Assembly (NCBI RefSeq): GCF_021654165.1 | Contig: NZ_JAKFZN010000003.1 | Location: forward strand, 453,136-517,135 | DNA length: 64,000 nucleotides | Origin: Nereida sp. MMG025 | GTDB taxonomy: Bacteria; Pseudomonadota; Alphaproteobacteria; Rhodobacterales; Rhodobacteraceae | Direction of reading: 5' to 3' | Shown: in pieces, positions 1 to 9,132 of the stretch | Numbering within the stretch: position 1 is the first letter of the stretch | How the letters are laid out: each line of letters starts with the position of its first letter | Position numbers and translations under genes: made by a program | The notes under the pieces: model-generated | The model's database searches: none | What the model was told of the DNA's origin: nothing | The model's input: the letters and a program-made list of their open reading frames with translations, nothing else

Positions 1-1
1 C

Positions 2-232
2 CAGTTCCTGACGATCCTGTCAGAAGTCACAGAAGCGCGGAACGGCGAAAGCTTCAAAGTCAACGAAGCGGCGAAGAACTCGATCGTTGAAGCAGGCGGC
101 ACCATCCGTCAGCTGACACCAGAGCAGCGCCAGCAGTGGGTCGATGCGATGAAACCCGTTTGGGCGCAATTCGCAGGCGACGTCGGTCAGGAAAACATCG
201 ACGCGGCACAAGCGATCAACGCAGGCTTCTAA
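2..232 (+). CDS. dctP: TRAP transporter substrate-binding protein DctP, 3' end (partial)
   Basis: The last 76 codons of a periplasmic TRAP solute-binding protein; the start lies before the window. The C-terminal helix pattern (LTPEQRQQWVDAMKPVW...) is typical of the DctP family, where this region packs against the binding cleft. It is followed, 82 bases on and on the same strand, by dctQ and dctM, which fixes the assignment. In this family the protein captures a carboxylate-type substrate and delivers it to the DctQM membrane complex. The substrate cannot be told from this fragment. Confidence 0.85.
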   Translation, partial: QFLTILSEVTEARNGESFKVNEAAKNSIVEAGGTIRQLTPEQRQQWVDAMKPVWAQFAGDVGQENIDAAQAINAGF

Positions 233-241
233 GCCAATTCA

Positions 242-270
242 GGGCATCCCGTTTCAGCGGGGTGCCCTTT
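242..270 (+). terminator. Hairpin between dctP and dctQ
   Basis: GGGCATCCC (242-250) pairs with GGGGTGCCC (259-267), with one G-T pair, followed by only three T residues. The weak T tract suggests a partial terminator or a 3' stabilising stem. Either would make the binding-protein message more abundant than the permease message, as is common in binding-protein operons. Confidence 0.6.
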
Positions 271-314
271 GCTGTTTCACTGATATTTCAACACATCCAA
301 TTGGGGGCGGGGCA

Positions 315-1007
315 ATGGCATCGCACGGGACAGGTGGGCCCACCGGGTTCATAGACACGATTGAAGAGACGCTTATCGCGGCTCTTTTAGGGGCCATGAC
401 ACTGGTAACATTCGCCAATGTACTGGCGCGGTTTTTTGACATCTGGGGCGGCAACGTCCTTTGGGCGCTTGAGGCAACGGTCTTTATGTTTGGCTGGTTG
501 GTTCTGCTTGGGGCCAGTTATGCGGTAAAGAAAAACGCACATCTGGGCGTGGATGCGCTGGTCAACATCATGCCACCGGCGGGACGCAAGGTGATGGGGC
601 TTGTGGCCGTGTCTGCCTGCTTGGTGTTTTCGCTGCTGCTTTTGAAAGGGTGCTACGATTATTGGGCGGTGTTTGCGGATTTGCCGCCTACCTCTGGCCG
701 CTGGTTCCCCACGGGGTTCAATTTCGATGCCCGTAGCCAATCCTTCTACGAGGTCGATGACGTGCCGATGCTGCCGTTCCTGACGTTCCTCGAAGGGGCC
801 ATTAACTACGGCGATGAATACGAAAAGCTGCCCAAGGTGGTGCCGTATCTGGTTTTGCCGCTGTCGGCTGCGCTGCTGCTGCTGCGCTTTACCCAAGCGG
901 CCTTTCGCATCTTGAACGGAACGCAGGACCGTCTGGTCGCCAGCCACGAGTTGGACGAGGACGATATTGAAGACGCGGCCAACCGCGCAGACGAAGAGAA
1001 AGTCTAA
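315..1007 (+). CDS. dctQ: TRAP transporter small permease subunit DctQ
   Basis: A 230-residue inner-membrane protein with four predicted membrane segments. Two are in the first 75 residues, one is near 90-115 and one is near 175-195. It is longer than the usual 160-190 residues because of a hydrophilic insert (about residues 120-170) between segments 3 and 4; similar inserts occur in DctQ proteins of some C4-dicarboxylate-type TRAP systems. It forms the symport complex with DctM, which begins 3 bases after its stop codon, so the two are probably translationally coupled. Confidence 0.9.
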   Translation: MASHGTGGPTGFIDTIEETLIAALLGAMTLVTFANVLARFFDIWGGNVLWALEATVFMFGWLVLLGASYAVKKNAHLGVDALVNIMPPAGRKVMGLVAVSACLVFSLLLLKGCYDYWAVFADLPPTSGRWFPTGFNFDARSQSFYEVDDVPMLPFLTFLEGAINYGDEYEKLPKVVPYLVLPLSAALLLLRFTQAAFRILNGTQDRLVASHELDEDDIEDAANRADEEKV

Positions 1008-1010
1008 CCC

Positions 1011-2387
1011 ATGGATGTTGTTCTTCTATTCACCATGGTCATCGGCCTGCTGATGATCGGTGTGCCGATTGCCGTGGCCCTTGGTCTGTCATCCACATTG
1101 TTTCTGCTGATGTTTTCGGACACCTCGCTGTCGTCGATCGCGGGGACATTGTTTGAGGCGTTTGAGGGCCACTTTACCTTGCTGGCCATCCCGTTTTTCG
1201 TGCTGGCATCCAGCTTTATGACGACAGGCGGTGTGGCGCGGCGGATCATCCGTTTCTCCATTGCCTGTGTCGGGCACCTTCCGGGCGGATTGGCGATTGC
1301 GGGTGTTTTTGCCTGTATGCTCTTTGCCGCGCTAAGCGGGTCATCGCCTGCAACCGTTGTTGCCATCGGCTCAATCGTGATCGCAGGGATGCGGCAGGTG
1401 GGCTATACCAAGGAGTTCGCGGCAGGTGTGATCTGTGTTGCTGGCACGCTCGGCATCCTGATCCCGCCGTCCATCGTGATGGTGGTCTATGCGGCGGCTG
1501 TTGAGGTTTCGGTGGGCCGCATGTTCCTTGCCGGTGTTCTGCCGGGGCTTTTGGCGGGCCTGATGCTGATGGTCACGATTTACGTGCTGGCCAAAGTGCG
1601 CAACCTTCCCAAAGGCGAATGGCTTGGGTGGGGCGAGATTGGACGCTCTGGCCTTGATGCGTTTTGGGGGCTGTTCCTGATCGTCATCATTCTGGGCGGC
1701 ATCTACGGCGGTATCTTCACACCCACAGAAGCGGCGGCGGTTGCGGCGGTCTATTCGTTCTTTATCGCCAGCTTTGTCTACCGTGATATGGGGCCTTTGG
1801 CGACAACGGGGCCTGATGCCAACACATCGCTTTTACGCAAACCGTGGGCTGTGCTGACGGCGTTCGTGCATCCAGACACCAAGCAAACCCTGTTTGATGC
1901 GGGTAAACTGACGGTGACGCTTTTGTTCGTTATCGCCAACGCGCTGATCCTCAAGCATGTGCTGACCGACGAGCAAGTGCCCCAAAGCATTGCCGCAGCT
2001 ATGTTGGATGCGGGCTTTGGTCCTGTGATGTTCCTTGTGATGGTCAACATCATCCTGCTGATCGGCGGGCAATTCATGGAGCCGTCGGGCCTGCTGGTCA
2101 TTGTGGCGCCATTGGTGTTCCCCATTGCGATTGAGCTTGGGATTGATCCTATCCACCTTGGTATCATCATGGTTGTGAACATGGAGATCGGGATGATCAC
2201 ACCGCCTGTCGGGCTCAACCTCTTTGTGACCTCGGGCGTGGCGAAAATGCCGATGATGAGCGTTGTCAAAGCGGCGTTGCCGTTTTTGGCGGTGCTCTTT
2301 GTGTTCCTGATCATGATCACCTACATCCCGTGGATTTCGACGGTTCTGCCGAATTCGCTTATGGGGCCCGAGTTGATCCTGAATTAG
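1011..2387 (+). CDS. dctM: TRAP transporter large permease subunit DctM
   Basis: A 458-residue multi-spanning membrane protein of the DctM/SiaM family, the ion-coupled transport subunit of TRAP transporters. Hallmarks seen are the glycine-rich segment LSGSSPATVVAIGS, the ILIPPSIVMVVYA segment and the C-terminal GMITPPVGLNLFV motif. It is the last gene of the dctPQM operon and is followed immediately by a strong terminator. The family uses a Na+ or H+ gradient. The substrate is unassigned; C4-dicarboxylate or another organic acid is most likely. Confidence 0.93.
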   Translation: MDVVLLFTMVIGLLMIGVPIAVALGLSSTLFLLMFSDTSLSSIAGTLFEAFEGHFTLLAIPFFVLASSFMTTGGVARRIIRFSIACVGHLPGGLAIAGVFACMLFAALSGSSPATVVAIGSIVIAGMRQVGYTKEFAAGVICVAGTLGILIPPSIVMVVYAAAVEVSVGRMFLAGVLPGLLAGLMLMVTIYVLAKVRNLPKGEWLGWGEIGRSGLDAFWGLFLIVIILGGIYGGIFTPTEAAAVAAVYSFFIASFVYRDMGPLATTGPDANTSLLRKPWAVLTAFVHPDTKQTLFDAGKLTVTLLFVIANALILKHVLTDEQVPQSIAAAMLDAGFGPVMFLVMVNIILLIGGQFMEPSGLLVIVAPLVFPIAIELGIDPIHLGIIMVVNMEIGMITPPVGLNLFVTSGVAKMPMMSVVKAALPFLAVLFVFLIMITYIPWISTVLPNSLMGPELILN

Positions 2388-2391
2388 AGAA

Positions 2392-2414
2392 GGGGGCCTG
2401 CGGGCCCCCTTTTT
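2392..2414 (+). terminator. Rho-independent terminator after dctM
   Basis: GGGGGCC (2392-2398) and GGCCCCC (2403-2409) form a 7-bp GC stem, followed by five T residues. It ends the first TRAP operon; the next gene (tpiA) converges from the other strand. Confidence 0.88.
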
Positions 2415-2431
2415 CGTGACGGTGTCTGATT

Positions 2432-3184
2432 TCAGATGCTGGCTTCGAGAGCTGAAATGATCGCACCAAAGTCCGCCGCCTTAAGGCTTGCGCCCCCCAC
2501 CAAAGCGCCATCTACATTCGATACATCAAAGATGTCGCTTGCGTTGTCCGGCTTGACCGACCCGCCATAAAGGATGCGCACAGAACGGCCGACACCTTCG
2601 CCAAAGCGTCGTTCCAGCCGCATGCGGATAAAGTCATGGACTTCGCCGATCTGATCGAGGCTGGCGACTTTGCCTGTGCCAATGGCCCAAACAGGTTCAT
2701 AGGCGACGACCAGGTTTTCACCTGTGGCATTGTCGGGGATAGACCCCGCCAGCTGCCCAATCAGAATATCGAGTGTGTTTTGCGCCTCGCGTTGGGCCAG
2801 CGTTTCACCGATGCAGACCACTGCAGTCAGACCTGCGTCCCATGCGGCACGGGTTTTGTCGCGGATACATGCATCGCTTTCACCGTGGTCAGTGCGCCGT
2901 TCCGAATGACCCGTCAGAACAAACCGTGCGCCTGCATCGGCAACCATGGCCGCGCTGATATCGCCTGTGTGTGCGCCGTTTTCATTTTGATGGCAGTCCT
3001 GCCCACCCGTCGCGATGGCGCTGTTTCCGATGGTCTGGCCCATACGGTGCAAAAGGGTGGCAGGGGGGCATAAAAGCACGTCGACTTTGGGGTTCGTGTG
3101 TGTTGCAAGCAGTGCCTCCACTTCGGTCAGCTCTGCACCACCGCCATTCATTTTCCAGTTTCCTGCCGCCAGTTTGCGTCGCAT
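2432..3184 (-). CDS. tpiA: Triosephosphate isomerase
   Basis: Interconverts dihydroxyacetone phosphate and glyceraldehyde 3-phosphate in central carbon metabolism (cytosol). The 250-residue protein has the N-terminal GNWKMNG motif (substrate-binding Asn and Lys), the catalytic His in TGHSERR, the catalytic Glu in YEPVWAIGTG and the phosphate-binding YGGSVKP. The ATG at 3184 gives the usual family length. An in-frame TTG at 3199 follows GGGAGG closely and is a possible alternative start. Convergent with the TRAP operon. Confidence 0.96.
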   Translation of the reverse strand: MRRKLAAGNWKMNGGGAELTEVEALLATHTNPKVDVLLCPPATLLHRMGQTIGNSAIATGGQDCHQNENGAHTGDISAAMVADAGARFVLTGHSERRTDHGESDACIRDKTRAAWDAGLTAVVCIGETLAQREAQNTLDILIGQLAGSIPDNATGENLVVAYEPVWAIGTGKVASLDQIGEVHDFIRMRLERRFGEGVGRSVRILYGGSVKPDNASDIFDVSNVDGALVGGASLKAADFGAIISALEASI

Positions 3185-3288
3185 GGGTCGCCCTTTCAAA
3201 GTCCTCCCTTTACCCTTCGCAACTGTGTGTCATTGCGTCAAGGTAGATGCTTGGGGTAGGGATGTGCCACTTACGAAAGGCCAAGCTG

Positions 3289-4194
3289 ATGATCCCCGAA
3301 ATCGACGCGCAATTGCTGTTCGAGCAAGACCCTGCAACGCTTGCAAAAGTGCGTGATGCGGCACAGACGGTTGGATTTATGACGTTGCACAACACGGGCC
3401 TGTCCGCGCAGCAGGTCGATACAGTAATTGATCAATACCGCATGTTTTTTCGTCTGCCAGATACGGCCAAAGCACGGATCGATATGGCCAAGACGGGCTC
3501 AAATAGGGGGTGGGGCGGTGCAGGATCAGAACAGGTCGATCCAGACGCAAACCCTGACTACAAACAGGTGTTTGATTGCGGAGTCGAGGTGCCAGCGGAG
3601 GATGCACGCGCAAAGGTGCAGTTCTACGCGCCAAACCAATGGCCTGATCTGCCCTTAGGGTTCCAAGAGACGATTGAGGCGTATTTTGTGCAGGCGCGCA
3701 GCATCTCCATGCGGGTTTTGTCTGGTATCGCACGCGCCATTGGCCAAGATGCTGCGTTTTTCGATGATAAATTCGACACGCCGATGGCGCTGCTACGGGG
3801 CAATTACTATCCCGAACGTCCCGCATGGGCCGGTGCAAAGGATTTCGGAATTGCGACCCACACGGACTATGGTTGCCTGACGTTTTTGGCCACCGATGGG
3901 CAACCGGGATTGGAAGTACGCAAACGCGGGGGCGGCTGGATCCCTGTGCAAGCACAGCCAGGGACGTTCATCATCAATTTCGGCGAAATGCTTGAGATGT
4001 GGACAAACGGGGCCGTAAAAGCAACGCCGCACCGTGTTGTGGGCGGTGCCTTTGAACGCATTTCCGTGCCGCTTTTCTTTAACCCAAATGACGACACAAA
4101 TGTCGCGCCTTTGGGTTCGGGCAAAGTCATCCGCGCAGGCGACCATCTATCTGCGCGCTACAATGAGACCTACGTCCATCTGCAAACGCATTAG
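3289..4194 (+). CDS. Isopenicillin N synthase-like 2-oxoglutarate/Fe(II) oxygenase
   Basis: A 301-residue member of the plant-type 2OG-Fe(II) oxygenase family, with a DIOX_N-like N-terminal half and a jelly-roll C-terminal half. The iron triad is visible as His191-x-Asp193 (in HTDYGC) and His248 (in PHRVV). The co-substrate Arg lies in ERISVPLFF, about ten residues later. Fold and cofactors are clear but the substrate is not. It is a single gene between tpiA and the convergent sufA. The start is placed at 3289, where the N-terminus aligns with the family and an AAAGG lies upstream; an upstream in-frame start at 3247 lacks support. Confidence 0.85.
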   Translation: MIPEIDAQLLFEQDPATLAKVRDAAQTVGFMTLHNTGLSAQQVDTVIDQYRMFFRLPDTAKARIDMAKTGSNRGWGGAGSEQVDPDANPDYKQVFDCGVEVPAEDARAKVQFYAPNQWPDLPLGFQETIEAYFVQARSISMRVLSGIARAIGQDAAFFDDKFDTPMALLRGNYYPERPAWAGAKDFGIATHTDYGCLTFLATDGQPGLEVRKRGGGWIPVQAQPGTFIINFGEMLEMWTNGAVKATPHRVVGGAFERISVPLFFNPNDDTNVAPLGSGKVIRAGDHLSARYNETYVHLQTH

Positions 4195-4206
4195 ATCGCG
4201 GACCAC

Positions 4207-4572
4207 TTACTGGCCTGCGGTAAGTGCCTCGTCAAACTTGATGCTTTCGCCGCAACCACATGCGTCGGTGACATTCGGATTGCGGAACTTGAAGCCGCTT
4301 TCCAACAACGACACCTCGTAGTCGATCTCGGTCCCGAACAGGAACATCTGCGCCATAGGGGCGATCATTACCCGTGCGCCATCCACTTCAACAACCTCGT
4401 CCAAGGCATTGATTTCCGTGACATATTCCATGGTATATTCCATGCCCGCGCAGCCGCCCTTTTTAACGCCGATGCGCAGACCTTCGTGCTGGTCTTTTTC
4501 CATCAGCTTGGCGATTTGTGCAGATGCAGCAGGGGTCAGTGTGACCGCTTGTTTGCCTGGTATTCCGAACAT
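4207..4572 (-). CDS. sufA: A-type Fe-S cluster carrier SufA/IscA
   Basis: A 121-residue A-type carrier that accepts a nascent Fe-S cluster from the SUF scaffold and passes it to target proteins. The three cluster-binding cysteines are present: one in KKGGCAGMEY and two in ACGCGES near the C-terminus. It lies 12 bases after sufT with a GGAG ribosome site, so the two are one transcript. The rest of the suf operon (sufBCDS) is not in the window; it may lie upstream of 64 kb or elsewhere. Confidence 0.92.
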   Translation of the reverse strand: MFGIPGKQAVTLTPAASAQIAKLMEKDQHEGLRIGVKKGGCAGMEYTMEYVTEINALDEVVEVDGARVMIAPMAQMFLFGTEIDYEVSLLESGFKFRNPNVTDACGCGESIKFDEALTAGQ

Positions 4573-4584
4573 TTCAAATGCTCC

Positions 4585-4944
4585 TTACATAAATCCCAGT
4601 TCAAGCCGGGCTTCGTCAGACATCATGTCCATGCCCCACTGGGGTTCCCAAACCAGATCAACCTGAACCTGCTTGATGCCTGCCAATGGCTCAACAGCGT
4701 CAGCGACCCAACCGGGCATTTCGCCCGCAACCGGACAGCCGGGGGCTGTGAGGGACATCAGGATATGAACCTCGTTCTCGTCGTTGATTTCGATGGTGTA
4801 GATCAGCCCCAGATCATAGATATTCACAGGGATTTCGGGGTCATACACCGTGCGGCAGGCATCCACGATATTGTCATACAGCGGATGCTCTGTGTTGGAA
4901 GGTTTGATGAGGGGGGTGCCCTCCATTGGCGTCGCGTCGTTCAT
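4585..4944 (-). CDS. sufT: SUF system Fe-S assembly protein SufT (MIP18/DUF59 family)
   Basis: A 119-residue protein of the MIP18/DUF59 family. Seen are the DPEIPVNIYDLGLIY core and the TAPGCPVAGEMPGW motif with the conserved cysteine. SufT homologues help mature Fe-S proteins when demand is high. It sits directly upstream of sufA on the same strand, supporting a two-gene carrier/assembly unit. The GC-rich palindrome-free gap upstream (4945-5024) separates it from the EamA gene. Confidence 0.9.
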   Translation of the reverse strand: MNDATPMEGTPLIKPSNTEHPLYDNIVDACRTVYDPEIPVNIYDLGLIYTIEINDENEVHILMSLTAPGCPVAGEMPGWVADAVEPLAGIKQVQVDLVWEPQWGMDMMSDEARLELGFM

Positions 4945-5024
4945 GGCTCAGATGTCCTGTTTTCCTGACCAAATAGATAGGGATTTACGGCCCTGTCGTC
5001 TAGGGGCGTATCTGATCATTTTAA

Positions 5025-5873
5025 TCAGCTTTTGCCAAAACGGGTCAGTGCCACCCCCGTCAGGGTGATTGCGACCGCCATGACTTTACCCAGATCAATC
5101 CGCTCTTTCATGATGAAAACACCGATACACAGCGCAAAAATGATAGATGTTTCGCGCAATGCGGTGACCAGTGGGATGGGGGCTTGGGTGAAGGCCCATA
5201 CCACCATCGCGTAGGCAACAAAAGATGCACCCCCTGCCACAAGGGCGCGCGGGATGCCCTGTTTGCGCACCGCCCGCCACGTACCACGGCGCATGATTTC
5301 AACACCAATCGCATAGGTTAACCCCGTCCCAAGGGCCGACATGGCGAAGAACCCCACCGCACTGCCAGCCGCACGCGCGCCGTATCCGTCAACCAAGGAA
5401 TACCCTGCGATAAAACAGCCCGTAATCAATGCCGAGCCTGCGGCAACAGGATTGCGCAGCCCGTCCATGCCGCGCACCAGTCCAAGCGACACGATGCCAA
5501 TGCCGATCAAAAACACCCCAAGCAGTTCGGCCATCGCCAAACTGACGCCCAGAAATACCACACTTACGGCCGCGACAATCAAAGGTGCAGACCCACGCGC
5601 CAAAGGATAAACTTGGCTCAGATCGCCAAGCTGATACGACAGCGGAAGAAAGGCCTGATAGCCAAGATGCAAAACAATTGAGGCCACAAGATAGGGCCAT
5701 GCCTCAAGCGCAGGCATTGGAAAAAACACCAAAGCAAGCCCTGCAAAGACAGATTGGCCAAGGCCCATTGCGACCATGCCCGCAAACTTATCACTGCCCG
5801 ATTTGACCATCGCGTTCCACGTTGCATGTAACAGCGCGGCAAGAACGACGACGCAAAAAACCGTCAGTGTCAT
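5025..5873 (-). CDS. EamA-family (drug/metabolite) transporter
   Basis: A 282-residue integral membrane protein with about ten hydrophobic segments arranged as two EamA repeats (roughly residues 1-135 and 145-280), the drug/metabolite transporter fold. The ATG overlaps the stop codon of the upstream rimK gene (shared ATGA, 5870-5873), so it is translationally coupled to the RimB-RimK fusion. No substrate can be assigned. Members of this family export amino acids, nucleobases or other metabolites. Confidence 0.85.
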   Translation of the reverse strand: MTLTVFCVVVLAALLHATWNAMVKSGSDKFAGMVAMGLGQSVFAGLALVFFPMPALEAWPYLVASIVLHLGYQAFLPLSYQLGDLSQVYPLARGSAPLIVAAVSVVFLGVSLAMAELLGVFLIGIGIVSLGLVRGMDGLRNPVAAGSALITGCFIAGYSLVDGYGARAAGSAVGFFAMSALGTGLTYAIGVEIMRRGTWRAVRKQGIPRALVAGGASFVAYAMVVWAFTQAPIPLVTALRETSIIFALCIGVFIMKERIDLGKVMAVAITLTGVALTRFGKS

Positions 5874-7258
5874 TTGGTTTTGCGCTTGCGCACTGGGGCA
5901 GGGCGCACGCGTTTTTCGATCGCATCATAGACCAGCGTGGCAATGTTTTTGCCCGTCGCTGTTTCGATCCCCTCAAGTCCCGGTGAGGAATTAACCTCCA
6001 ACACCTTCGGTCCATCCGATGAGCGCAACAGATCCACCCCTGACATGCCCAGACCAAACGTGCGGCTGGCACGCAACGCGACATCGCGTTCTTCTTTGCT
6101 GATGCGCACCACTTTGGCGGTGCCGCCACGGTGCAGGTTGCTGCGAAAATCATCGCCCGCCGATGTGCGTTTCATGGCGGCGACGACTTTGCCGCCGATC
6201 ACCAGACAACGGATGTCCTCGCCTGCGGCCTCCTTGACGAAATCCTGCACCAAAAAGCTGGCTTTCAGGCCGCGAAAGGCATCAATCACGGATTCTGCGG
6301 CCTTTTTCGTTTCTGCCAGAACAACGCCTTTGCCTTGGGTGCTTTCCAGCAGTTTCACGATCAGCGGGGCCGTTCCCACAAGGCTGATCAAATTGGCGGT
6401 ATCTTTGGGCGAGGCGGCAAAGGCGGTCGTGGGCATGCCGATCCGCGCGCGTGCCAACATCTGGTGGGCGTAAAGTTTGTCGCGGCTGGCGGTGATCCCA
6501 TCTGCGCCGTTCACGCAATAGGTGCCAAGGGTCTCGAACTGACGCACGATGGCAGTGCCATAGCTGGTGATGGATGCGCCCACACGTGGAATGACGGCAT
6601 CAAAGCGCGGCAGCCGTTTGCCATCATAATACACCTCGGGGCTGGTGGCATTGATCGCCATGTAGCAGCGGGTGGTGTCAATCACCTCGACACCGTGACC
6701 GCGTTTTTCGCCCTCTTCCACAAGTCGGCGGGTTGAATAGTTGTTTTCACGCGACAGCACCGCGATGCGCAGGGCGCGGTTTGGTGCAGTCTCACGGACG
6801 CGTTTGGTGTGATAGACATCGTGGCTCAGCTCTGGCTGGCAAAACCGGTCACCGGGCGCCACGGTCACCCCGTCACCAAGCGCCTGGCGCCCCAAGAGCA
6901 TCCGGTAATTCATGTTAGAACGATTGGTCAGCGTGACCTCGATGGGCCATGTACGGTCGCCCATTTCCACCATCGTTTCAATCACATAGCGCATCTCGCT
7001 TTCGCCATTGGACGATGTCACCTCGCGCTGGTCTTTGATGTCGGCGGAACATGCGATCACCAGATCAGGACGGGTCGGAATGGGTTGCACCATGAACCGA
7101 ACACGCGGGCGGGTGCGCCCAAAAGGTTCAATGTCAAACGCATGCAGCGCGCTGGTCTTGGCGCCCGTATCTACCTTGGCACGCAAAGCGGGCAGCCCCA
7201 GATCGGGCAGGGACAGCCATTCCTCCCAACCAACGCGGATGTCGTCTTGATCGCTCAT
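5870..7258 (-). CDS. rimK: RimB-like protease domain fused to RimK-type glutamate ligase
   Basis: A 462-residue two-domain protein. The first 150 or so residues resemble the retropepsin-like RimB/'ATP-dependent zinc protease' family (AKVDTGAKTSALHA, with the Asp-Thr-Gly motif). The rest is an ATP-grasp ligase of the RimK family, which adds Glu residues to the C-terminus of ribosomal protein S6 (RVGASITSYG, STQGKGVVLAE, GGKVVAAM, VLEVNSSPGLEGIE). RimK alone is about 300 residues, so here the writer and the putative eraser are one polypeptide. The ATG at 7258 fits the domain start. First gene of a two-gene unit with the EamA carrier. Confidence 0.88.
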   Translation of the reverse strand: MSDQDDIRVGWEEWLSLPDLGLPALRAKVDTGAKTSALHAFDIEPFGRTRPRVRFMVQPIPTRPDLVIACSADIKDQREVTSSNGESEMRYVIETMVEMGDRTWPIEVTLTNRSNMNYRMLLGRQALGDGVTVAPGDRFCQPELSHDVYHTKRVRETAPNRALRIAVLSRENNYSTRRLVEEGEKRGHGVEVIDTTRCYMAINATSPEVYYDGKRLPRFDAVIPRVGASITSYGTAIVRQFETLGTYCVNGADGITASRDKLYAHQMLARARIGMPTTAFAASPKDTANLISLVGTAPLIVKLLESTQGKGVVLAETKKAAESVIDAFRGLKASFLVQDFVKEAAGEDIRCLVIGGKVVAAMKRTSAGDDFRSNLHRGGTAKVVRISKEERDVALRASRTFGLGMSGVDLLRSSDGPKVLEVNSSPGLEGIETATGKNIATLVYDAIEKRVRPAPVRKRKTK

Positions 7259-7324
7259 TTTTATGACCTGCTTGGCTTCCAAGTTTTGGACTGTAGCAAG
7301 CACGATGGCCGCTCACAATGTGGA

Positions 7325-7936
7325 TTAACTTTCAGGGTCGATAAACAAGGCGCGCAACTGGAGTTGGGTTGCCAAAACGCGCGCCTGCCATTGGGCCATA
7401 TCGTCATCGTTTCGGCGCGGCCAACTCACTTGGACGACAAGACTGTCCCCGAATGTGAAAGCGGCAAGGCATGCTTGGGCTTCACACACCAACGGGATGG
7501 CCGAAAAAGGGGGCTGCTGTTCAAGAAGGCAAATGCGGACCTCTTCTTGTTCAAGGCAGGCCATTCCAGCGGGCAAATTGTCGATGGCGGGGACCTGTCC
7601 GTCCAGCGCCTTCATCACCTTTTTGATGGGGTGGACGAATTGCGATGTCGCAGCCATTGCACTGGCGATGGACAGGCGGATCGGCGCATCTGGTAACTGA
7701 TCCAGCAGGGACGGCGACAGATCACCGATTGCCATCGTGCGATATGAGTTTGCGTCCTGCACCGGGGTTGGTTGGCAGAACTGCGCGGCCTTTGGCGTTG
7801 GCAATCGCGTCGGCTTGACCCCGCTGGCTGTGATCTCGTAGCCATCGACGGGCGCACAAGTGGCCGCACCCAAACCGGGTGACGGCAGCGTGCTCCAAAT
7901 GGCAAGGGCCGCCAGAAATGTAAGAACAGATCGCAT
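7325..7936 (-). CDS. Hypothetical exported protein, cysteine-rich
   Basis: A 203-residue protein I do not recognise. It has a clear Sec signal peptide (residues 1-24, ending GLGA-A) and then a soluble domain with six cysteines, consistent with up to three periplasmic disulfides (the window also encodes DsbB). There are no repeats or membrane segments after the signal. It lies between rimK (same strand, 66 bases away) and the divergent tgt. Function unknown. Confidence 0.75.
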   Translation of the reverse strand: MRSVLTFLAALAIWSTLPSPGLGAATCAPVDGYEITASGVKPTRLPTPKAAQFCQPTPVQDANSYRTMAIGDLSPSLLDQLPDAPIRLSIASAMAATSQFVHPIKKVMKALDGQVPAIDNLPAGMACLEQEEVRICLLEQQPPFSAIPLVCEAQACLAAFTFGDSLVVQVSWPRRNDDDMAQWQARVLATQLQLRALFIDPES

Positions 7937-8001
7937 GGCGCTTGGCTAGGCATGTAATTTGACCTAAGTGGGGCGGGCATTGGGCATTACTGGATTTCAC
8001 C

Positions 8002-9132
8002 ATGACCACTCCCTTTTCATTTGATCTGCACCATACCGATGGCAAGGCGCGTACAGGCGTCATCCACACACCGCGCGGCGATATTCGCACGCCTGCGTTC
8101 ATGCCCGTGGGCACCGCTGCCACGGTCAAAGCGATGATGCCCGAAAGCGTGGCCGCCACAGGCGCGGATATCTTGCTTGGCAACACCTATCACTTAATGC
8201 TGCGGCCCACCGCCGAACGAATTGATCGGCTTGGCGGGCTGCATAAATTTATGAATTGGGACAAGCCGATCCTGACCGACAGCGGCGGGTTTCAGGTGAT
8301 GAGCCTTGCTGACCTGCGCAAGCTGACCGAAGATGGTGTGACGTTCAAATCCCACATCGATGGATCCAAACACATGCTGTCGCCCGAACGCTCGATGGAG
8401 ATCCAAAAGCTGCTCGGTTCTGACATTGTTATGTGTTTCGATGAATGTCCTGCTCTGCCTGCGGATAAGACGCGTATCGCCGAAAGCATGCGGCTGTCGA
8501 TGCGGTGGGCCGATCGCTCGCGCACGGCCTTTGGCGACCGCCCGGGCTATGCACTCTTTGGGATCCAGCAAGGGGGCTTGGAAGAAGACCTGCGCGCCGA
8601 AAGCGCCGAGGCGCTTCAAAGCATCGGGTTCGAGGGGTACGCAGTGGGCGGGCTGGCCGTGGGCGAAGGCCAAGAGGCGATGTTTGGCTGTCTTGACTAT
8701 GCGCCTGATCAACTGCCCGTGGACAAGCCGCGCTACCTGATGGGCGTGGGCAAGCCCGATGACATTGTCGGTGCCGTAAAGCGCGGTATCGACATGATGG
8801 ATTGCGTTTTGCCGTCGCGATCAGGGCGTACGGGGCAGGTGTTTACGCGCAACGGGGTGGTGAACATCAAGAACGCGCGCCACGCCGATGATCCGCGCCC
8901 ATTGGATGAAAACTGCACGTGCCCTGCATGCGCAAACTACTCACGGGCTTACTTGCATCACGTGTTCCGCGCCCAAGAGATGATCTCCGGCATGCTGCTG
9001 ACATGGCACAACCTGCACTATTTTCAGGAAATCATGGCAGGCATGCGCGCAGCAATTGCGGGCGGCACTTTTGACGCATGGGAGCGTGATTTCCACGCCA
9101 CCCGCGCCCAAGGCGATATCGAGCCGCTTTAG
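8002..9132 (+). CDS. tgt: Queuine tRNA-ribosyltransferase (tRNA-guanine transglycosylase)
   Basis: Exchanges guanine 34 of GUN-anticodon tRNAs for the queuosine precursor preQ1. The 376-residue protein has the active-site region [26 protein letters not shown] with the nucleophilic Asp nearby, and the zinc site C-x-C-x2-C plus His in [16 protein letters not shown]. Length matches bacterial Tgt. No clear Shine-Dalgarno sequence is seen before the ATG. Its last 4 bases overlap the convergent gene at 9129. Confidence 0.97.
   Translation: MTTPFSFDLHHTDGKARTGVIHTPRGDIRTPAFMPVGTAATVKAMMPESVAATGADILLGNTYHLMLRPTAERIDRLGGLHKFMNWDKPILTDSGGFQVMSLADLRKLTEDGVTFKSHIDGSKHMLSPERSMEIQKLLGSDIVMCFDECPALPADKTRIAESMRLSMRWADRSRTAFGDRPGYALFGIQQGGLEEDLRAESAEALQSIGFEGYAVGGLAVGEGQEAMFGCLDYAPDQLPVDKPRYLMGVGKPDDIVGAVKRGIDMMDCVLPSRSGRTGQVFTRNGVVNIKNARHADDPRPLDENCTCPACANYSRAYLHHVFRAQEMISGMLLTWHNLHYFQEIMAGMRAAIAGGTFDAWERDFHATRAQGDIEPL

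Noticed and set aside
3247..3288. Upstream in-frame start for the IPNS-like oxygenase
   Set aside because: The 14 extra residues do not resemble the family and lack a ribosome site; ATG at 3289 is better placed.
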